Positions 40,174 to 50,657 of a stretch of DNA of 64,000 bases are shown here, one piece after another. The stretch is from Nostoc indistinguendum CM1-VF10 (GTDB taxonomy: Bacteria; Cyanobacteriota; Cyanobacteriia; Cyanobacteriales; Nostocaceae): the NCBI GenBank assembly GCA_019359215.1, contig JAHHHS010000003.1:109434-173433 (forward strand), read 5' to 3'. Position numbers and translations under genes: made by a program. Every line of letters begins with the position of its first letter. Positions within the stretch are counted from its first letter, which is position 1. A model generated the notes under the pieces. It did not search any database. It had not been told where the DNA came from and saw nothing but the letters and a program-made list of their open reading frames with translations.

Positions 40174-41256
40174 TCATAGTTCTGCGTGGCGAAGTTTCGT
40201 GTCTTTCTTCTTATTTTCCCACATATCAGAAAAGAAGTCTTGCATCAGCACAATGATGCTGCGGTATTTGACGATGCTGGCAACATAAAACTCATCTAAC
40301 TTCATGACGCCATCAGAATGTATCTGCTCGATGTTGTCGAGTAATATAGACCTCAGTTCATAAGGTTTTAAACCTTCTTTTATGCCATATTTTTCCATGA
40401 TCCTGCGTTTATCGTTCTCTGAACATAAATCATAGGGCGATTGAATAAGGTGACTAAGATTCCGCAGGACTTCACCATAGTCGTAAAATGTGTTTTGTTT
40501 AAAAAATAACTCTTCATCTTTGGTCAACGTAAAACTCTTGTCAAGTACCAAACCAAAATCTGTCAAATATATTTGTTTGCCGTCGGTGAGGATGTTACGA
40601 AAATGTGCATCGAAGTGAATGATTCCCTTCGTCCTCAAAAAGGTAATCGTCGTGCGTAAGTCATCCAGGGGTTTCTGAAGTTTGTTGGGGTTTTCCCGCA
40701 GCCATGTTTCCAGAATATTCGGTATGTACTCTAGAAACAGAATTAACTCATACTTGGCGTTTGCTCTATCTAACACATAATTCCCGGCGTTCGCACTATT
40801 GCCCCAGTACTCCACATAAGCTTTTAGATGCGACCTATCTACATCTGCACGCCGCCCGTCGAAGCGAATAATCCGATAATGATACATCAGTGGGAAACTG
40901 GCAATTGCCCCGTCCAATACCCAGTTGGTCGTCTTGATATGGGTTACGAGTTCCCGGAAGACCCCAAAACCAGTGGAACCGAAGCCGTAATTACAGTAAG
41001 TCGGCAGATCGTAGAGGTTTTTGGTGGAGAACAGGTTGTCAAATTCGATGTTTGTAACTGGAACACGTTTTACAAAAACCTTGAATTCCCCAAGGACGAT
41101 GATGTGATTCATCCCCCAACCCGTGCTTGACTCATTCGACTGACTATTGTCAAACAGAGAACCCAATTGTGTATTATCCAACTGAGCGATTTGTGAACTG
41201 AGCTTGAAATACCTCTTCCTTCTAATTTCTATATAATCATTAGCCATTTTCCCCAT
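40174..41256 (-). CDS. Protein kinase-fold protein, unknown substrate
   Basis: 360 residues. A probable N-lobe lysine is in FKVFVKRVPVT near residue 61, the catalytic loop is IIHFDAHFRNILTDG near 214 (HxDxHxxN rather than HRDxxxxN) and the Mg loop is YLTDFGL near 236. The D-x-H-x-x-N loop resembles aminoglycoside phosphotransferase, choline kinase or RIO-type enzymes more than classical Ser/Thr kinases. No sensor or membrane part is present. It is monocistronic between rluD and cpcG. Function cannot be deduced. Confidence 0.75.
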   Translation of the reverse strand: MGKMANDYIEIRRKRYFKLSSQIAQLDNTQLGSLFDNSQSNESSTGWGMNHIIVLGEFKVFVKRVPVTNIEFDNLFSTKNLYDLPTYCNYGFGSTGFGVFRELVTHIKTTNWVLDGAIASFPLMYHYRIIRFDGRRADVDRSHLKAYVEYWGNSANAGNYVLDRANAKYELILFLEYIPNILETWLRENPNKLQKPLDDLRTTITFLRTKGIIHFDAHFRNILTDGKQIYLTDFGLVLDKSFTLTKDEELFFKQNTFYDYGEVLRNLSHLIQSPYDLCSENDKRRIMEKYGIKEGLKPYELRSILLDNIEQIHSDGVMKLDEFYVASIVKYRSIIVLMQDFFSDMWENKKKDTKLRHAEL

Positions 41257-41552
41257 CCAGCCACAGCATGAGAAACCCTTGGTGCTATTTGATTTTACTC
41301 AAATCTGACTTTACTTAGCTTGAAATCTACTAAGCTACGACCGGGCAAGGAGCTTAGACAAAGTGTCTAAAATTACATTCAAACAACCTTTAATATGTGA
41401 TGTGCATCTAAACAAACGATTAGCGTGCATTAGACATGGGATAGAGTCTGTTCCACTAGTAATACCTAAATGAAACTCCTACATAACCCAAGACTTATGC
41501 ACGCTATAAAATGATCAAATGGATGTACTAGACAGCCGTCGAACAAAAATCG

Positions 41553-42320
41553 TTATTTAATTCCAGCCAGTTGCCGATAAGGTACAGACTTTTCAATATC
41601 GATGTTGAATGACGAGATCCTTTGTGGCGTATTGCCTTTTGCATTGACACTTTGTGCCATAGACAAGAATAGAGCTGGATCGCCTGCCTTGGGCTTTCGC
41701 TCTTGTGGAAGGAATCTGCGTACTTCGACCTGCCAGATGATTTGGGGGAAACCCAGTTTGGCACGGTGGTAAGCTTCGTATCGTGGAGATTTGATGTTGA
41801 ATGGCAACTCACCCTCAGCACGGGATGGCAATATGCGACGGCGCTGATAAGGTACTGTAGAGTCTCCAAAATTGCTCAGATACTCTTCAGTGTTGAGGAC
41901 TTCATCAACAAAGCCTCTAATACCTTTGGTTGCGACTACAATTGACCAGGCAATTTTTTCCCGCTCACTGTATGGGTCGCGTCCTAGAACGCGCTGAATT
42001 ACTTGCTCAACAAAGCGATAATTATTGTTGAGGTCGTAGAAGCTTTTCCTAAAGGTATTGGAAAGCAGCAACCCACGAATAAAGTCCCGCACTGTAATCT
42101 GTCCATTACGGAGTTGGGACTCTAAAAATGTTTCGCGATCGGCAGCAAAGGCATGAAAGAAAATTTGACGATATGCTGCTTCGATCAGAACATCTAAATC
42201 TGATGGAGAAAGCAAATTGTCTGTAGTAAAAATCCTGGGCTGTTCATCACCCGGTACTTCGTATGCAGCTACACGCTGGTTTTGACTTGAAGGGTCGTAT
42301 GTTAACAGAGGAATTGACAC
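41553..42320 (-). CDS. cpcG: Phycobilisome rod-core linker CpcG
   Basis: 255 residues. Residues ~20-165 form a phycobilisome linker domain ([68 protein letters not shown]), and the shorter basic C-terminal region binds the allophycocyanin core. Length and domain layout match CpcG proteins, which attach phycocyanin rods to the core. It stands alone, away from a cpc operon, so it is an additional paralogue. The CpcS/CpeS-type lyase gene lies about 1 kb upstream on the same strand. Confidence 0.93.
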   Translation of the reverse strand: MSIPLLTYDPSSQNQRVAAYEVPGDEQPRIFTTDNLLSPSDLDVLIEAAYRQIFFHAFAADRETFLESQLRNGQITVRDFIRGLLLSNTFRKSFYDLNNNYRFVEQVIQRVLGRDPYSEREKIAWSIVVATKGIRGFVDEVLNTEEYLSNFGDSTVPYQRRRILPSRAEGELPFNIKSPRYEAYHRAKLGFPQIIWQVEVRRFLPQERKPKAGDPALFLSMAQSVNAKGNTPQRISSFNIDIEKSVPYRQLAGIK

Positions 42321-42790
42321 TCTAAAGCCTCCATATTCTTAATTAAAGTTAACAACTTTAGATCACATATTAAGGGAGTAGTTGTATCAGAACTTCAGAT
42401 TCTGATAAAATTTCACGAAACTTAACTAAGGGGAATTTAACTATTCCGAAAAATAACGATTAGCCTGTTCGATTCAAGCCATAGCTAAATCAATAAAGGC
42501 AGTGGGGCTTTCAGGCTAATAACTACGTAAAAAATTTTATTCACATATTTCAGATTAAAAGATTCAGTTTCACCTTTTTGAAATAAAGCAATAATTATTT
42601 ACATATAGCAAAAGAAATTAATGAGGAATTGGGCATTGGGCATTGGTTATTGTCCTTAGGTAACTCCAAAAAATAAATTATCCAATTTTTGGAATCACAA
42701 CGACTTGCCCTGCCCCCTGCTCCCCCGCTTTAAAAGCGATGGGATATTTTTTTTCTTTGGAAGTCCCTTACCTCCTGCCTCCTGCCTCCT
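42321..42790. other. Intergenic region with Nostoc repeats
   Basis: About 470 bp upstream of cpcG. The half near 42321 presumably holds the cpcG promoter. Near 42620-42655 are GGGCATT heptamers and at 42710-42795 C-rich CCTCCTG repeats that run into the 3' end of the metallopeptidase-like gene. No gene seen. Confidence 0.5.
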
Positions 42791-43333
42791 TCAATGACCT
42801 AACCAAAATTCCAGAGGATCTATGGTTGACTTACAGTAAGGCCAACTACGCAAAGTTGCTTCCATCCCTGGCTCGCAATAGGGTGGTTCCAATCCAAGTC
42901 CTAAACATAGATGAGATAGGATGTTGGCAAACTGCTGATTGTGACCGAAGTCTCCTAGATGGGCATGGGCGTATTCATGGATGACTATACCAAACCAGTC
43001 TTTAGGTGCAACACGACCAACATCTACCAGAATGGTAATTGGGTTTATGAGAATATTACACAGCCCGTCGATGCCGAAGGATTGAGCTATGGGGGCTGCA
43101 AAAATTTGGATGTGGCGACGCTCTTGGGGATGAAAGCACTCATGACAAAGCTGTAGATAGGCGTTGATCTGAGCGTTAACGGTGTTAATATTATCGCCAA
43201 TCCAAGTACAAATGGGGATGCGAGCGCGCAGGTTATCGAACACATCCACCATACCCGGTTCTAGGGCAAACCCCTGTACCCAATGCAGATAATCTCGGCC
43301 ACGAGTAAAAGCATCGGTCTGCTTAAGAATCAT
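42791..43333 (-). CDS. HExxH metallopeptidase-like protein coupled to the phycobilin lyase
   Basis: 180 residues with the zincin-like signature VIHEYAHAHLGDFGH near residue 118: HEYAH plus a downstream His could form a zinc site. There is no signal peptide or membrane segment. Its ATG directly follows the stop of the CpcS/CpeS-type gene (TGAATG), so the two are translationally coupled. I do not recognise a named family; SprT-like or M78-like peptidases have similar short HExxH cores. The pairing suggests a role in phycobiliprotein handling, for example turnover or processing, but this is inference. Confidence 0.7.
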   Translation of the reverse strand: MILKQTDAFTRGRDYLHWVQGFALEPGMVDVFDNLRARIPICTWIGDNINTVNAQINAYLQLCHECFHPQERRHIQIFAAPIAQSFGIDGLCNILINPITILVDVGRVAPKDWFGIVIHEYAHAHLGDFGHNQQFANILSHLCLGLGLEPPYCEPGMEATLRSWPYCKSTIDPLEFWLGH

Positions 43334-43954
43334 TCACCAACCCAAAACTGAATAAAACTGGCTTTTTTCCAGAACATCCGGACTTTGTGTTTCTGTTACA
43401 TTTTCTGTATTGGAAACCTCACCAGAACTTTCAATACGGGTTTCTGTACAAAACGATGCCGTGCTGAAGCCACCAAACCGTTTTACTGTACTGGTTCGCA
43501 GTCGCATATTTGGGCTGGCGAACCAGAATCTCTCAATGGAACTCATTGTTTCGTATTCGGTTGTCAACACTAGCCCATCTTCATCATCCATGTGAAAAAG
43601 ACCGACTACAGGCACGATTTCGGCGTAGCCTCTTTCACGCAGTAATTTACCACCCATGGGGTTATCGGCATCAGGCACGATCGCAAATATGGTTTTCCCT
43701 TGATGGTTCTCCTCACCCTCTCTGTCCCAAGACATCGTTCCTAGCCAACGCACCCTCGATCCACCTACCGAAAGGCTGGGGTCAATCTGGTGATACTGGC
43801 AAAGTTCAATGATTTCTGGATGATTGGCATCTAGAGTTTCTACCTGTATATCCGATTCTCCTACTTCTGAGCGCTTAAAGGCTAGGTGATGAGTTGCACG
43901 TTGCGATCGCCACTTACCAGCACTAAGCTGAAAAAAGTCCATTGCGTCTATCAA
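43334..43954 (-). CDS. cpcS: CpcS/CpeS-type phycobiliprotein chromophore lyase
   Basis: 206 residues of the lipocalin-like S-type lyase family that attaches phycocyanobilin to Cys84-type sites. The family patterns are strong: MDFFQLSAGKWRSQRATHHLAF at the N-terminus, VRWLGTMSWDRE, AEIVPVVGLFHMDDED, TEYETMSSIERFWF and RLRTSTVKRFGGFSTASFC. The last ~35 residues (ESSGEVSNTENVTETQSP...) extend past the usual end and are polar. The next gene starts at the adjacent base. Assignment among CpcS, CpeS and CpcU types is uncertain. Confidence 0.9.
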   Translation of the reverse strand: MIDAMDFFQLSAGKWRSQRATHHLAFKRSEVGESDIQVETLDANHPEIIELCQYHQIDPSLSVGGSRVRWLGTMSWDREGEENHQGKTIFAIVPDADNPMGGKLLRERGYAEIVPVVGLFHMDDEDGLVLTTEYETMSSIERFWFASPNMRLRTSTVKRFGGFSTASFCTETRIESSGEVSNTENVTETQSPDVLEKSQFYSVLGW

Positions 43955-44399
43955 TCTTCTGACTCCTACTAATTACTCCTGCGGATGATTTTTACCTTGT
44001 TGTTTCTTTTTAAAGTTTTTGGTATATAAACATTCTAAACATTACAGCGATTGGTGGTCAGCTTCAAGACCTGATTGATTCACGTTACTACAAAGTAATC
44101 CCAGAAATTGCCTGTTATCCTAGATTTCTGGTGTTTCGGTTGCGATGATTACGGGTGCTTTTAGATGCTGTTATCCTCAGTGGGGAAACTACCTTCATAG
44201 AAATTTAACCCTACCTAGAGCAAGTACTGTACGATTATCCCAAGTTTATTAGCCCTAGACTGCTTTAAAGACTCATCTGGTCGGGAAATGTGTGCTAACG
44301 ATAGTGGCTGGTTAATTAGGGCGAAAACGAAGACTAATCAATACGGAGTAGAGACGTGATGAATCGCGTCCGTCTCTACAAGAATTGGGAGTAATACAG
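43955..44399. other. Intergenic region with hairpin and possible gene remnant
   Basis: About 445 bp. A plus-strand frame at 44041-44265 reads as protein-like sequence (LQDLIDSRYYKVIPEIACYP ... SGETTFIEI) but is broken by two stops, so it may be a remnant of unknown family. At 44348-44379 a perfect 9-bp stem (GTAGAGACG / CGTCTCTAC) with a 14-nt loop matches a common Nostoc repeat and may terminate transcription. Confidence 0.4.
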
Positions 44400-44927
44400 T
44401 TAAGCTTGATTTAAACGTCTATTTTTTATCCAAGACATGATTATATTTCTAAACTTGTCTGTTTTTGCTTCAGTAAAATGTGCAATGACAACCGCATATA
44501 AGAATACAAATACAACTATGATAAGTGCAAAAAATAAGTGTAAAATATCTGGTTCCCAAGGGCGATCGCCAATTACACATGCTCTAATAAAACTCAGTAT
44601 CGGCATATGGACGAGATAAAGAGTGTATGAACATCCTGCTAAAGCTTTAGAAAATTTTTCGTATGCTCTTTCTTGCCTTATTTGACTACGACTATTAACT
44701 AGGAGATATAGCATCACAGCAGTGGAAATTCCTATTAAAAAATCTGCTATCTCCCGGCTAGATATAAAACGTTCACTTGTTAAGGTAATGTACAGGATTA
44801 GTATAGACAAAATAGTGAGTGAATTTAGGATATTGTTTTTCTTAAGATATTTAGAAGGATGACATATACTAACTAACGCTCCCATCAGCCAAACCAAAAA
44901 ATACATTCTAATGCCCGAACCAACCAT
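44400..44927 (-). pseudogene. Acyltransferase 3 family protein, C-terminal fragment
   Basis: 175 residues with about five membrane helices. The segment GCSYTLYLVHMPILSFIR is the conserved late motif of acyltransferase 3 (OafA-type) proteins, which are normally 350-400 residues. The N-terminal half with the catalytic His/Arg region is missing and is not found in the 460 bp upstream. It therefore appears to be a truncated remnant; a shortened functional gene is less likely. Confidence 0.7.
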
Positions 44928-45392
44928 TAATAATATAAAACAATTGGTGGTTCAATACCACAAATAATATACAATTATCTATATATGAATACCTACAAGT
45001 TTACAAAAAGTTTTTTTGAATTTTATAGCATCTTTATCAAACTCAAATTAGCAAAATGAAATTCCTTAAGCAAGGTTTAAGAATCCCACTGATCATGTAA
45101 TTAGCCGTCTGTTATTAGTTTAAAAAAATAATACAGAGGAAAGGTAACTTGGGTTTAACTTCGTTCAATTCAAGCTATCTTTACCTATATTTATAAAAAA
45201 TTATAACAACAAAGATTTTTGATATTTATCTGGTGACAGTCATAAAAGAGCGTTAAATATTTCCCAAGACAAAATTATTTCAGAAACAAAAAAACTCATG
45301 ATAGCATCTTCAGATATCAGGCTAAACTGAACAATGGTATCATGAGTCACAAAAATTAGATGTGTACATCTGTACACCACTACAGACACTTA
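44928..45392. other. AT-rich gene-free region
   Basis: About 465 bp between the acyltransferase remnant and the 3' end of glgA. I see no coding frame, RNA gene or clear hairpin. Confidence 0.4.
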
Positions 45393-46829
45393 TTACTTAC
45401 TAGTAGCGATCGCTTCGTTTAATACTAACTCTGGTTGTCGTGTCTCCTCTTCTTCTGGCAGACCGTAAATTGACCTGTATAACTTCACGTACTCTTTGGC
45501 AGATTGATACCAACTAAAGTCTTCATTCATGCCCCGCTTTTGTAGTTCTTGCCATTGTGGTTTAAAACGGAAGCCTTCCCAAGCCCGGATCATACAGGTG
45601 AAAAGGTCTAGCGGTTCATAACGATCAAAGCAATAACCGGTGCCTGCTGCATTTTCGGGGTCGTGATGGCTTACGGTGTCAACTAATCCACCTGTGCGGC
45701 GGACAATAGGCACAGAACCATAGCGTAAAGACATCATTTGGCTGATACCGCATGGTTCAAAACGACTAGGCATTAAGAAAGCATCAGTACCAGCGTAGAT
45801 CCGGCGAGACAGGGCATCGTTATACAGTAGATAAGTTGCCATGCGTCCGGGAAAGCGCGATGCTAATTGCCACATCTGAGTTTCATAGTAGCGATCGCCT
45901 GTTCCCAACAGCACAAACTGTGCATCTGTATAAGAAAGGAAGCGATCAAGGATTTGCAATATCAAATCAATACCTTTTTGTTCCACTAATCGGGTCACAA
46001 TCCCAATTAAAAAGGCTTTGGAGTTGACTTCTAATCCTACTTCTTCTTGCAAAGCAATTTTGTTGGCTTTGCGTTGATCTAAAGTATCAGCAGTAAAGGT
46101 CTGGGCAATGTATTTATCATTTTCTGGGTTATAAACTTCAGTATCTATGCCGTTAATAATCCCAGATAACTTACCGCTAATAAAGGACAGCAAACCTTCT
46201 AACGTTTCACCATAAGTAGGTGTCTTGATTTGCTCGGCATAGGTGGGCGAAACTGTATTTACCTTATTGGCAAATTGCACCGCCGCCGCCATTGTGTTGT
46301 GTCCTTGCATATACCAAGGACACCAAGTAATTTTTTCTAAATACCAACGCCATGGCCCTTGATAAGCCAGATTATGAATGGTAAAGACTGTGGTGATATC
46401 AGGATCTTGGTGCATCCATACGGGAATCATCCCCGTATGCCAATCGTGACAATGGATAATTTCCGGTTTCCAGTAATTCCAGGCAAACTCGGCTGCACCA
46501 TTGGCAAAAAAGGTGAACCGCCAGTCTTCATCATCTCCAGAATAAATCCGGCGGGGTAGAAAAACGGGATGTCCAAATAAGTACAAGGGAACATCAGTAC
46601 CAGGCAGAACGCTTTCATAAACAGCAAATTCCTGGAACATCGCAGCTCCCCGCCAGATGGGTTCTTTGGGAATTTCCATTTTGTCTGGCAGGAAGCCATA
46701 GTAAGGCAAGAATATCCGCACATCATGCCCCATTTCTCTCAGAAATTTGGGTAATGCCCCAACAACATCACCCATTCCTCCTACTTTGGCAATGGGTGCT
46801 GCCTCTGCTGCAACAAATAGAATCCGCAT
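45393..46829 (-). CDS. glgA: Glycogen synthase (ADP-glucose type)
   Basis: 478 residues of the GT5 family that extends alpha-1,4-glucan from ADP-glucose. The N-terminal [16 protein letters not shown] carries the ADP-glucose-binding KxGG motif; the C-terminal GT-B domain shows [36 protein letters not shown]. The length of ~480 is normal. Cyanobacteria often have two glgA genes; which one this is cannot be told here. hemC lies 119 bp upstream on the same strand. Confidence 0.96.
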   Translation of the reverse strand: MRILFVAAEAAPIAKVGGMGDVVGALPKFLREMGHDVRIFLPYYGFLPDKMEIPKEPIWRGAAMFQEFAVYESVLPGTDVPLYLFGHPVFLPRRIYSGDDEDWRFTFFANGAAEFAWNYWKPEIIHCHDWHTGMIPVWMHQDPDITTVFTIHNLAYQGPWRWYLEKITWCPWYMQGHNTMAAAVQFANKVNTVSPTYAEQIKTPTYGETLEGLLSFISGKLSGIINGIDTEVYNPENDKYIAQTFTADTLDQRKANKIALQEEVGLEVNSKAFLIGIVTRLVEQKGIDLILQILDRFLSYTDAQFVLLGTGDRYYETQMWQLASRFPGRMATYLLYNDALSRRIYAGTDAFLMPSRFEPCGISQMMSLRYGSVPIVRRTGGLVDTVSHHDPENAAGTGYCFDRYEPLDLFTCMIRAWEGFRFKPQWQELQKRGMNEDFSWYQSAKEYVKLYRSIYGLPEEEETRQPELVLNEAIATSK

Positions 46830-46948
46830 GGTAATTTTTGCTTCCCCGGTTCTGTCTATATTGTCAAATTAACTCTTGTCGCGTCTGGCACATATAAGAG
46901 TGCAACGGCGATCAACTCTTATCTAATCACATCTGCTTGCCCAATTGC

Positions 46949-47920
46949 TTAAGAACCGCGTTGAATCACCGCAAAAATTTCTGATAAAATTTCTTGCGCT
47001 CCCTGTTGCCGCAACACTTGGGCTAGTTCTATGCCTAGTGCTTCAGCATTATTGGCAATCCCTGTGACGGTATCTTTTACGAACTTTTGACCATCTACAC
47101 TAGCGACTATCCCTGTTAAAATCAAATTATCACCAGATATTTCTGTATTTACACCAATAGGGACTTGACAGCCACCCTCTAGAGAGCGTAGAAAAGAGCG
47201 TTCGGCGAGACAGCGATCGCGTGTTTCGGGGTGTTCGATCGCTTTGAGTAGAGATAGCACTTCACTATCATCAGCACGGCATTCAATACCCAAGGCTCCT
47301 TGTCCTACGGCGTGAAGGGAGATTTCTTTGGGGAGAATTTGATGAACGCGATCGCCCATTCCCAATCTTTCTAACCCTGCTGCTGCCAAAATTAGGGCAT
47401 CGTATTCGCCTGCATCCAGTTTTGCCAACCGTGTAATCAAGTTTCCCCGCACATCCTTAAAGGTAAAGTGTGGGAAATGGTGGCGTAACTGTGCTAACCG
47501 CCGCAACGAAGATGTACCAATTACTGCACCTTCTGGCAATGTATCAATTTGTTTATCTTTGTGCTTTTCATGCACCACTAATGCATCTGCTGGATTTTCC
47601 CGTTCAGTAATTGCTGCCAGTGTTAACCCTTCAGGCAAGTGAGTCGGCAGATCCTTGAGAGAATGAACGGCAAAGTCAATCTCCTGATTGAGCATTCCAA
47701 CTTCAAGTTCTTTAGTAAAAAGTCCTTTATCGCCAATCTTAGCTAATGCTACATCCAAGATTTTATCGCCTTGGGTAGACATGGTGTGGACTTCAAAAAT
47801 GATATCAGGGAATCTTTTCTGGAGTTGCTCTTGTACCCAGTAGGTCTGAACCAGAGCAAGTTGGCTTTTGCGTGAACCAATACGAATAGTGCGTGGAGGG
47901 CTAGAAACAACTGAAGTCAT
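46949..47920 (-). CDS. hemC: Porphobilinogen deaminase
   Basis: 323 residues from ATG 47920 ([23 protein letters not shown]); an ATG 39 bp further upstream would add a non-family extension. HemC polymerises four porphobilinogens to hydroxymethylbilane in tetrapyrrole synthesis. Visible motifs are [34 protein letters not shown], and [12 protein letters not shown] whose Cys anchors the dipyrromethane cofactor. It supports the chlorophyll and bilin demand of this genome. Confidence 0.96.
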   Translation of the reverse strand: MTSVVSSPPRTIRIGSRKSQLALVQTYWVQEQLQKRFPDIIFEVHTMSTQGDKILDVALAKIGDKGLFTKELEVGMLNQEIDFAVHSLKDLPTHLPEGLTLAAITERENPADALVVHEKHKDKQIDTLPEGAVIGTSSLRRLAQLRHHFPHFTFKDVRGNLITRLAKLDAGEYDALILAAAGLERLGMGDRVHQILPKEISLHAVGQGALGIECRADDSEVLSLLKAIEHPETRDRCLAERSFLRSLEGGCQVPIGVNTEISGDNLILTGIVASVDGQKFVKDTVTGIANNAEALGIELAQVLRQQGAQEILSEIFAVIQRGS

Positions 47921-48189
47921 AAAACAATATAATATCGCAGGCGATAAATTCACTCTCATCTAGACTACCGTAGTCAGAGACTCATACCAATCTTGGGGTT
48001 TGGATTTTGGATTTTGGATTACAATTCTTTACCTAAAGCTGGTTCTAAGAATCTCAAATAATTTTATTGAGTACAGCATTATTACGGTACGAGCCACTAT
48101 ATTTATTACTTGCAGACAATAAAAATACACGGTGCATCGATTGAAAACTGCTATAAACTTGATGTAGGACTTTCGGAGTAGCAGAAGTT

Positions 48190-48756
48190 ATGAGTGTTGC
48201 AAAATCTGCATCTCTAACCCTAGAGGAGTTTCTCAAGTTACCAGAAACAAAGCCTGCAAGCCTTTATATTGATGGTGAGATTATCCTAAAACCAATGCCG
48301 AAAACCCGCCACTCCCGACTTCAGGCTAAGTTGATTGATGGAATTAATGAAGTCACAGAAAAGAGGCAAATCGCTTATGCTTTTCCAGAGTTGCGTTGTA
48401 CTTTTGGTGGCCGGTCAATTGTTCCAGATGTGGCAGTTATCCGTTGGCAACAAATTGAGTTTGACGATAAAGGAGAACCTGTAGATGATGTGCTAATTGC
48501 TCCGAACTGGACAATTGAAATTCTTTCTCCTGATCAGAGTTCCAATCGAGTTACCAGCAATATCTTACACTGTTTAAAATATGGTTGTCAGTTGGGATGG
48601 TTGATTGATCCCGATGACCGTTCAGTTCTCGTTTTTCAACCACATCAACAACCAGAATTTTGTCATAAAGGAGATAGCTTGCCTGTTCTAGATGGTGTTG
48701 ATTTAAAATTGACCGTAGAACAGGTATTTGGCTGGTTAAAGATGAAAACAGAGTGA
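48190..48756 (+). CDS. Uma2 family endonuclease-like protein (DUF820)
   Basis: 188 residues of the Uma2/DUF820 family, a PD-(D/E)xK-like fold heavily expanded in cyanobacteria. Family markers include SLTLEEFLKLPET, YIDGEIILKPMPKTRHS, PELRCTFGGRSIVPDVAVIRW and PNWTIEILSPDQS. The Asp and Glu/Gln positions of the presumed active site (PDVAV, IEILS) are kept. The biological role of these proteins is not known. Confidence 0.92.
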   Translation: MSVAKSASLTLEEFLKLPETKPASLYIDGEIILKPMPKTRHSRLQAKLIDGINEVTEKRQIAYAFPELRCTFGGRSIVPDVAVIRWQQIEFDDKGEPVDDVLIAPNWTIEILSPDQSSNRVTSNILHCLKYGCQLGWLIDPDDRSVLVFQPHQQPEFCHKGDSLPVLDGVDLKLTVEQVFGWLKMKTE

Positions 48757-48923
48757 CCAACTTCAGTTATAGTTGGGGTTTCGCCGTAAAACGTTTGGCG
48801 ATCGCTCAGTCGATAATTTAAATTATCTTATTAATATCAGACTAATTCAAACCACGTCCTTTGTGGGCGTGATTTTTATTGGACTAATGATTAATGACTC
48901 TCAGATTGCAGTTTTATTCGACA

Positions 48924-49346
48924 TTAATGGTCAGATTTGAGATATTCCTGTAATTCTTGGGTACGCAAGTTGGTGGTATTTTCTAGACAACCAGAATAAA
49001 TGTTAGAGGCAATACTTCCCCCCTCATATTTGCTTCTCTCAAACTCACAATTGGTATCTCGAAACTTGATCCATGCAAGTTGTGCAGCAATCAATTTCTG
49101 TTTCCTAGACCTTTCTAAGGTAGGTAGCAATTGTTGATAAACTTGATTCAGTTTTTTATCTGCATTCTGATAAGACAACTTCGCGCATTGATTAATTGCT
49201 GTTTGAGTTTGAGGATTATTGCAGTTAAGCTTTTGAACTAAGCGAATCTCTGGGAAATCAGGCGTTGTGCCTGCTATTGTTATAGTAGGAACACCTAAAC
49301 TGCTGAGAGTTAGCATACTTGCTAAAACTAGTAATAATTGACGCAT
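48924..49346 (-). CDS. Secreted LprI-like protein (DUF1311)
   Basis: 140 residues with a signal peptide (residues 1-25) and the LprI N-terminal-like (DUF1311) domain: CNNPQTQTAINQCAKLSYQNADKKLNQVYQQLL, AQLAWIKFRDTNCEFE, and a late Cys near 124 in YSGCLENTT. The four conserved cysteines should form disulfides. DUF1311 proteins include lysozyme-inhibitor-like periplasmic proteins; the partner here is unknown. Confidence 0.88.
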   Translation of the reverse strand: MRQLLLVLASMLTLSSLGVPTITIAGTTPDFPEIRLVQKLNCNNPQTQTAINQCAKLSYQNADKKLNQVYQQLLPTLERSRKQKLIAAQLAWIKFRDTNCEFERSKYEGGSIASNIYSGCLENTTNLRTQELQEYLKSDH

Positions 49347-49536
49347 GGGAAAATTTTTATTGTTTAAGTACAGATAAAAGATACCAAAATAGGCGTCAGC
49401 ATTGGTATGTTCCGACGCAAAAGACTTTTAAACTTCTTACAAAAGGTAAATTAGCCGCCAGAAGGAAGCCGAAATTTCGCAAGAATGCTAGAAAGAATTT
49501 AGTATTTTAGTGATCTAAGTTTAGCTTTTATATTTT

Positions 49537-50508
49537 ATGAATCGTTCCGCCTGTCTCATCTTCAATCCAGTTGCGGGTCAGGGTGACCCAGACTTAGAAC
49601 TGGCAGAAATTCGGGCAATATTAGAGCCAGAAATTGATCTAGATATTTATCTAACAACTGAAGAAATCGACGCTGACGAATTAGCCTATGCAGCCGTAGA
49701 GCGAGGGGTAGATGCAATCATTGCTTCGGGGGGAGATGGAACACTCTCCGCGGCGGCGGCGGCTCTTGTGGGTACTGATATTCCATTTGGCATCATTTCC
49801 CGAGGAACAGCAAACGCTTTTGCCACAGCTTTAAACATTCCTGACACGATCGCAGGTGCGTGTCAGACAATTTTGCAGGGAGGAACCTGCCATGTAGACG
49901 TAGCCTATTGCAACGATCAGCCAATGGTACTTTTGGCAGGTATTGGCTTTGAAGCTGAAACTGTAGAATTGGCAGACAGGGGCGCTAAGAATCGGTTTGG
50001 GATGATGGCCTACGTTTTCGCTGGAATTCAGCAACTAAGAAATTTAAAAAACTTTGATGTTGAAATTGAAACAGAAGATAGGATAATTAAAACTAGTGCC
50101 TGTGCAGTTACAGTAGCAAATGCCGCGCCTCCTACTTCTGTTTTGGCTCAAGGCCCAGCAGGTCTGATTTATGATGATGGGTTATTAGATTTGACGATTG
50201 TGGCTCCAACTAACAAAGCAGGAGCGATCGCAGCTACATTTCATCTATTCCAAACCGCTTCTACAGGTAACGCCGTAGAACGGGATGATATTGGCTTTCT
50301 GCGAGCCAAACAATTTAAAATCACAACTGAGCCACCGCAAAAGGTTGTTCTAGATGGTGAAATAGTTGGCACAACTCCTGTAGAAATTAAGTGTGTACCA
50401 GCAGGTTTGAACATTTTTGTGCCATTAGTAGAAGAAGTTGAGCCTACCGAAAAACTAGAGGGACTCCCTAATCTGACTATTGAGATGAAAGACACGGTAG
50501 AGGAGTGA
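49537..50508 (+). CDS. Diacylglycerol kinase-family lipid kinase (YegS/BmrU-like)
   Basis: 323 residues. The nucleotide-binding GGDGTLSAAA near residue 68 and ISRGTANAFATALNIP near 88 are the hallmark motifs; the N-terminal IFNPVAGQG loop is typical. The C-terminal beta domain includes GEIVGTTP. It probably phosphorylates a membrane lipid or related substrate. A repeat tract separates it from the downstream phosphoesterase gene. Confidence 0.92.
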   Translation: MNRSACLIFNPVAGQGDPDLELAEIRAILEPEIDLDIYLTTEEIDADELAYAAVERGVDAIIASGGDGTLSAAAAALVGTDIPFGIISRGTANAFATALNIPDTIAGACQTILQGGTCHVDVAYCNDQPMVLLAGIGFEAETVELADRGAKNRFGMMAYVFAGIQQLRNLKNFDVEIETEDRIIKTSACAVTVANAAPPTSVLAQGPAGLIYDDGLLDLTIVAPTNKAGAIAATFHLFQTASTGNAVERDDIGFLRAKQFKITTEPPQKVVLDGEIVGTTPVEIKCVPAGLNIFVPLVEEVEPTEKLEGLPNLTIEMKDTVEE

Positions 50509-50640
50509 GGGCATGGGGCATGGGGCATTGGGAAAGAGGCAGAGGGGCAGGGTGCGGGGTGCAGAGGGGAAAACTCTTCTCCCTTGCTCCCTGCTCCCTT
50601 GCTTCTTCTCCTGCCTCGCCTGCTCCTCTTCAATTGAAAA
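50505..50640. repeat. G-rich/C-rich low-complexity repeat tract
   Basis: GGGGCAT heptamers, then GGGGTGCAGAGGG and CCCTTGCTCCCTG units. As at 17410-17605, a purine-rich half is followed by a pyrimidine-rich half that is partly complementary, so the RNA may fold into a long imperfect hairpin. Confidence 0.78.
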
Positions 50641-50657
50641 CTCAGGAGTAGGTTGCA

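Noticed and set aside
42739..43156. Plus-strand frames across the metallopeptidase-like gene
   Set aside because: They are antisense to a frame with the HExxH motif and a coupled start, and start inside C-rich repeats.
49319..49510. 63-residue basic frame between the LprI-like and lipid kinase genes
   Set aside because: It overlaps the start of the LprI-like gene, lacks a ribosome site and shows no recognisable domain; composition looks random.
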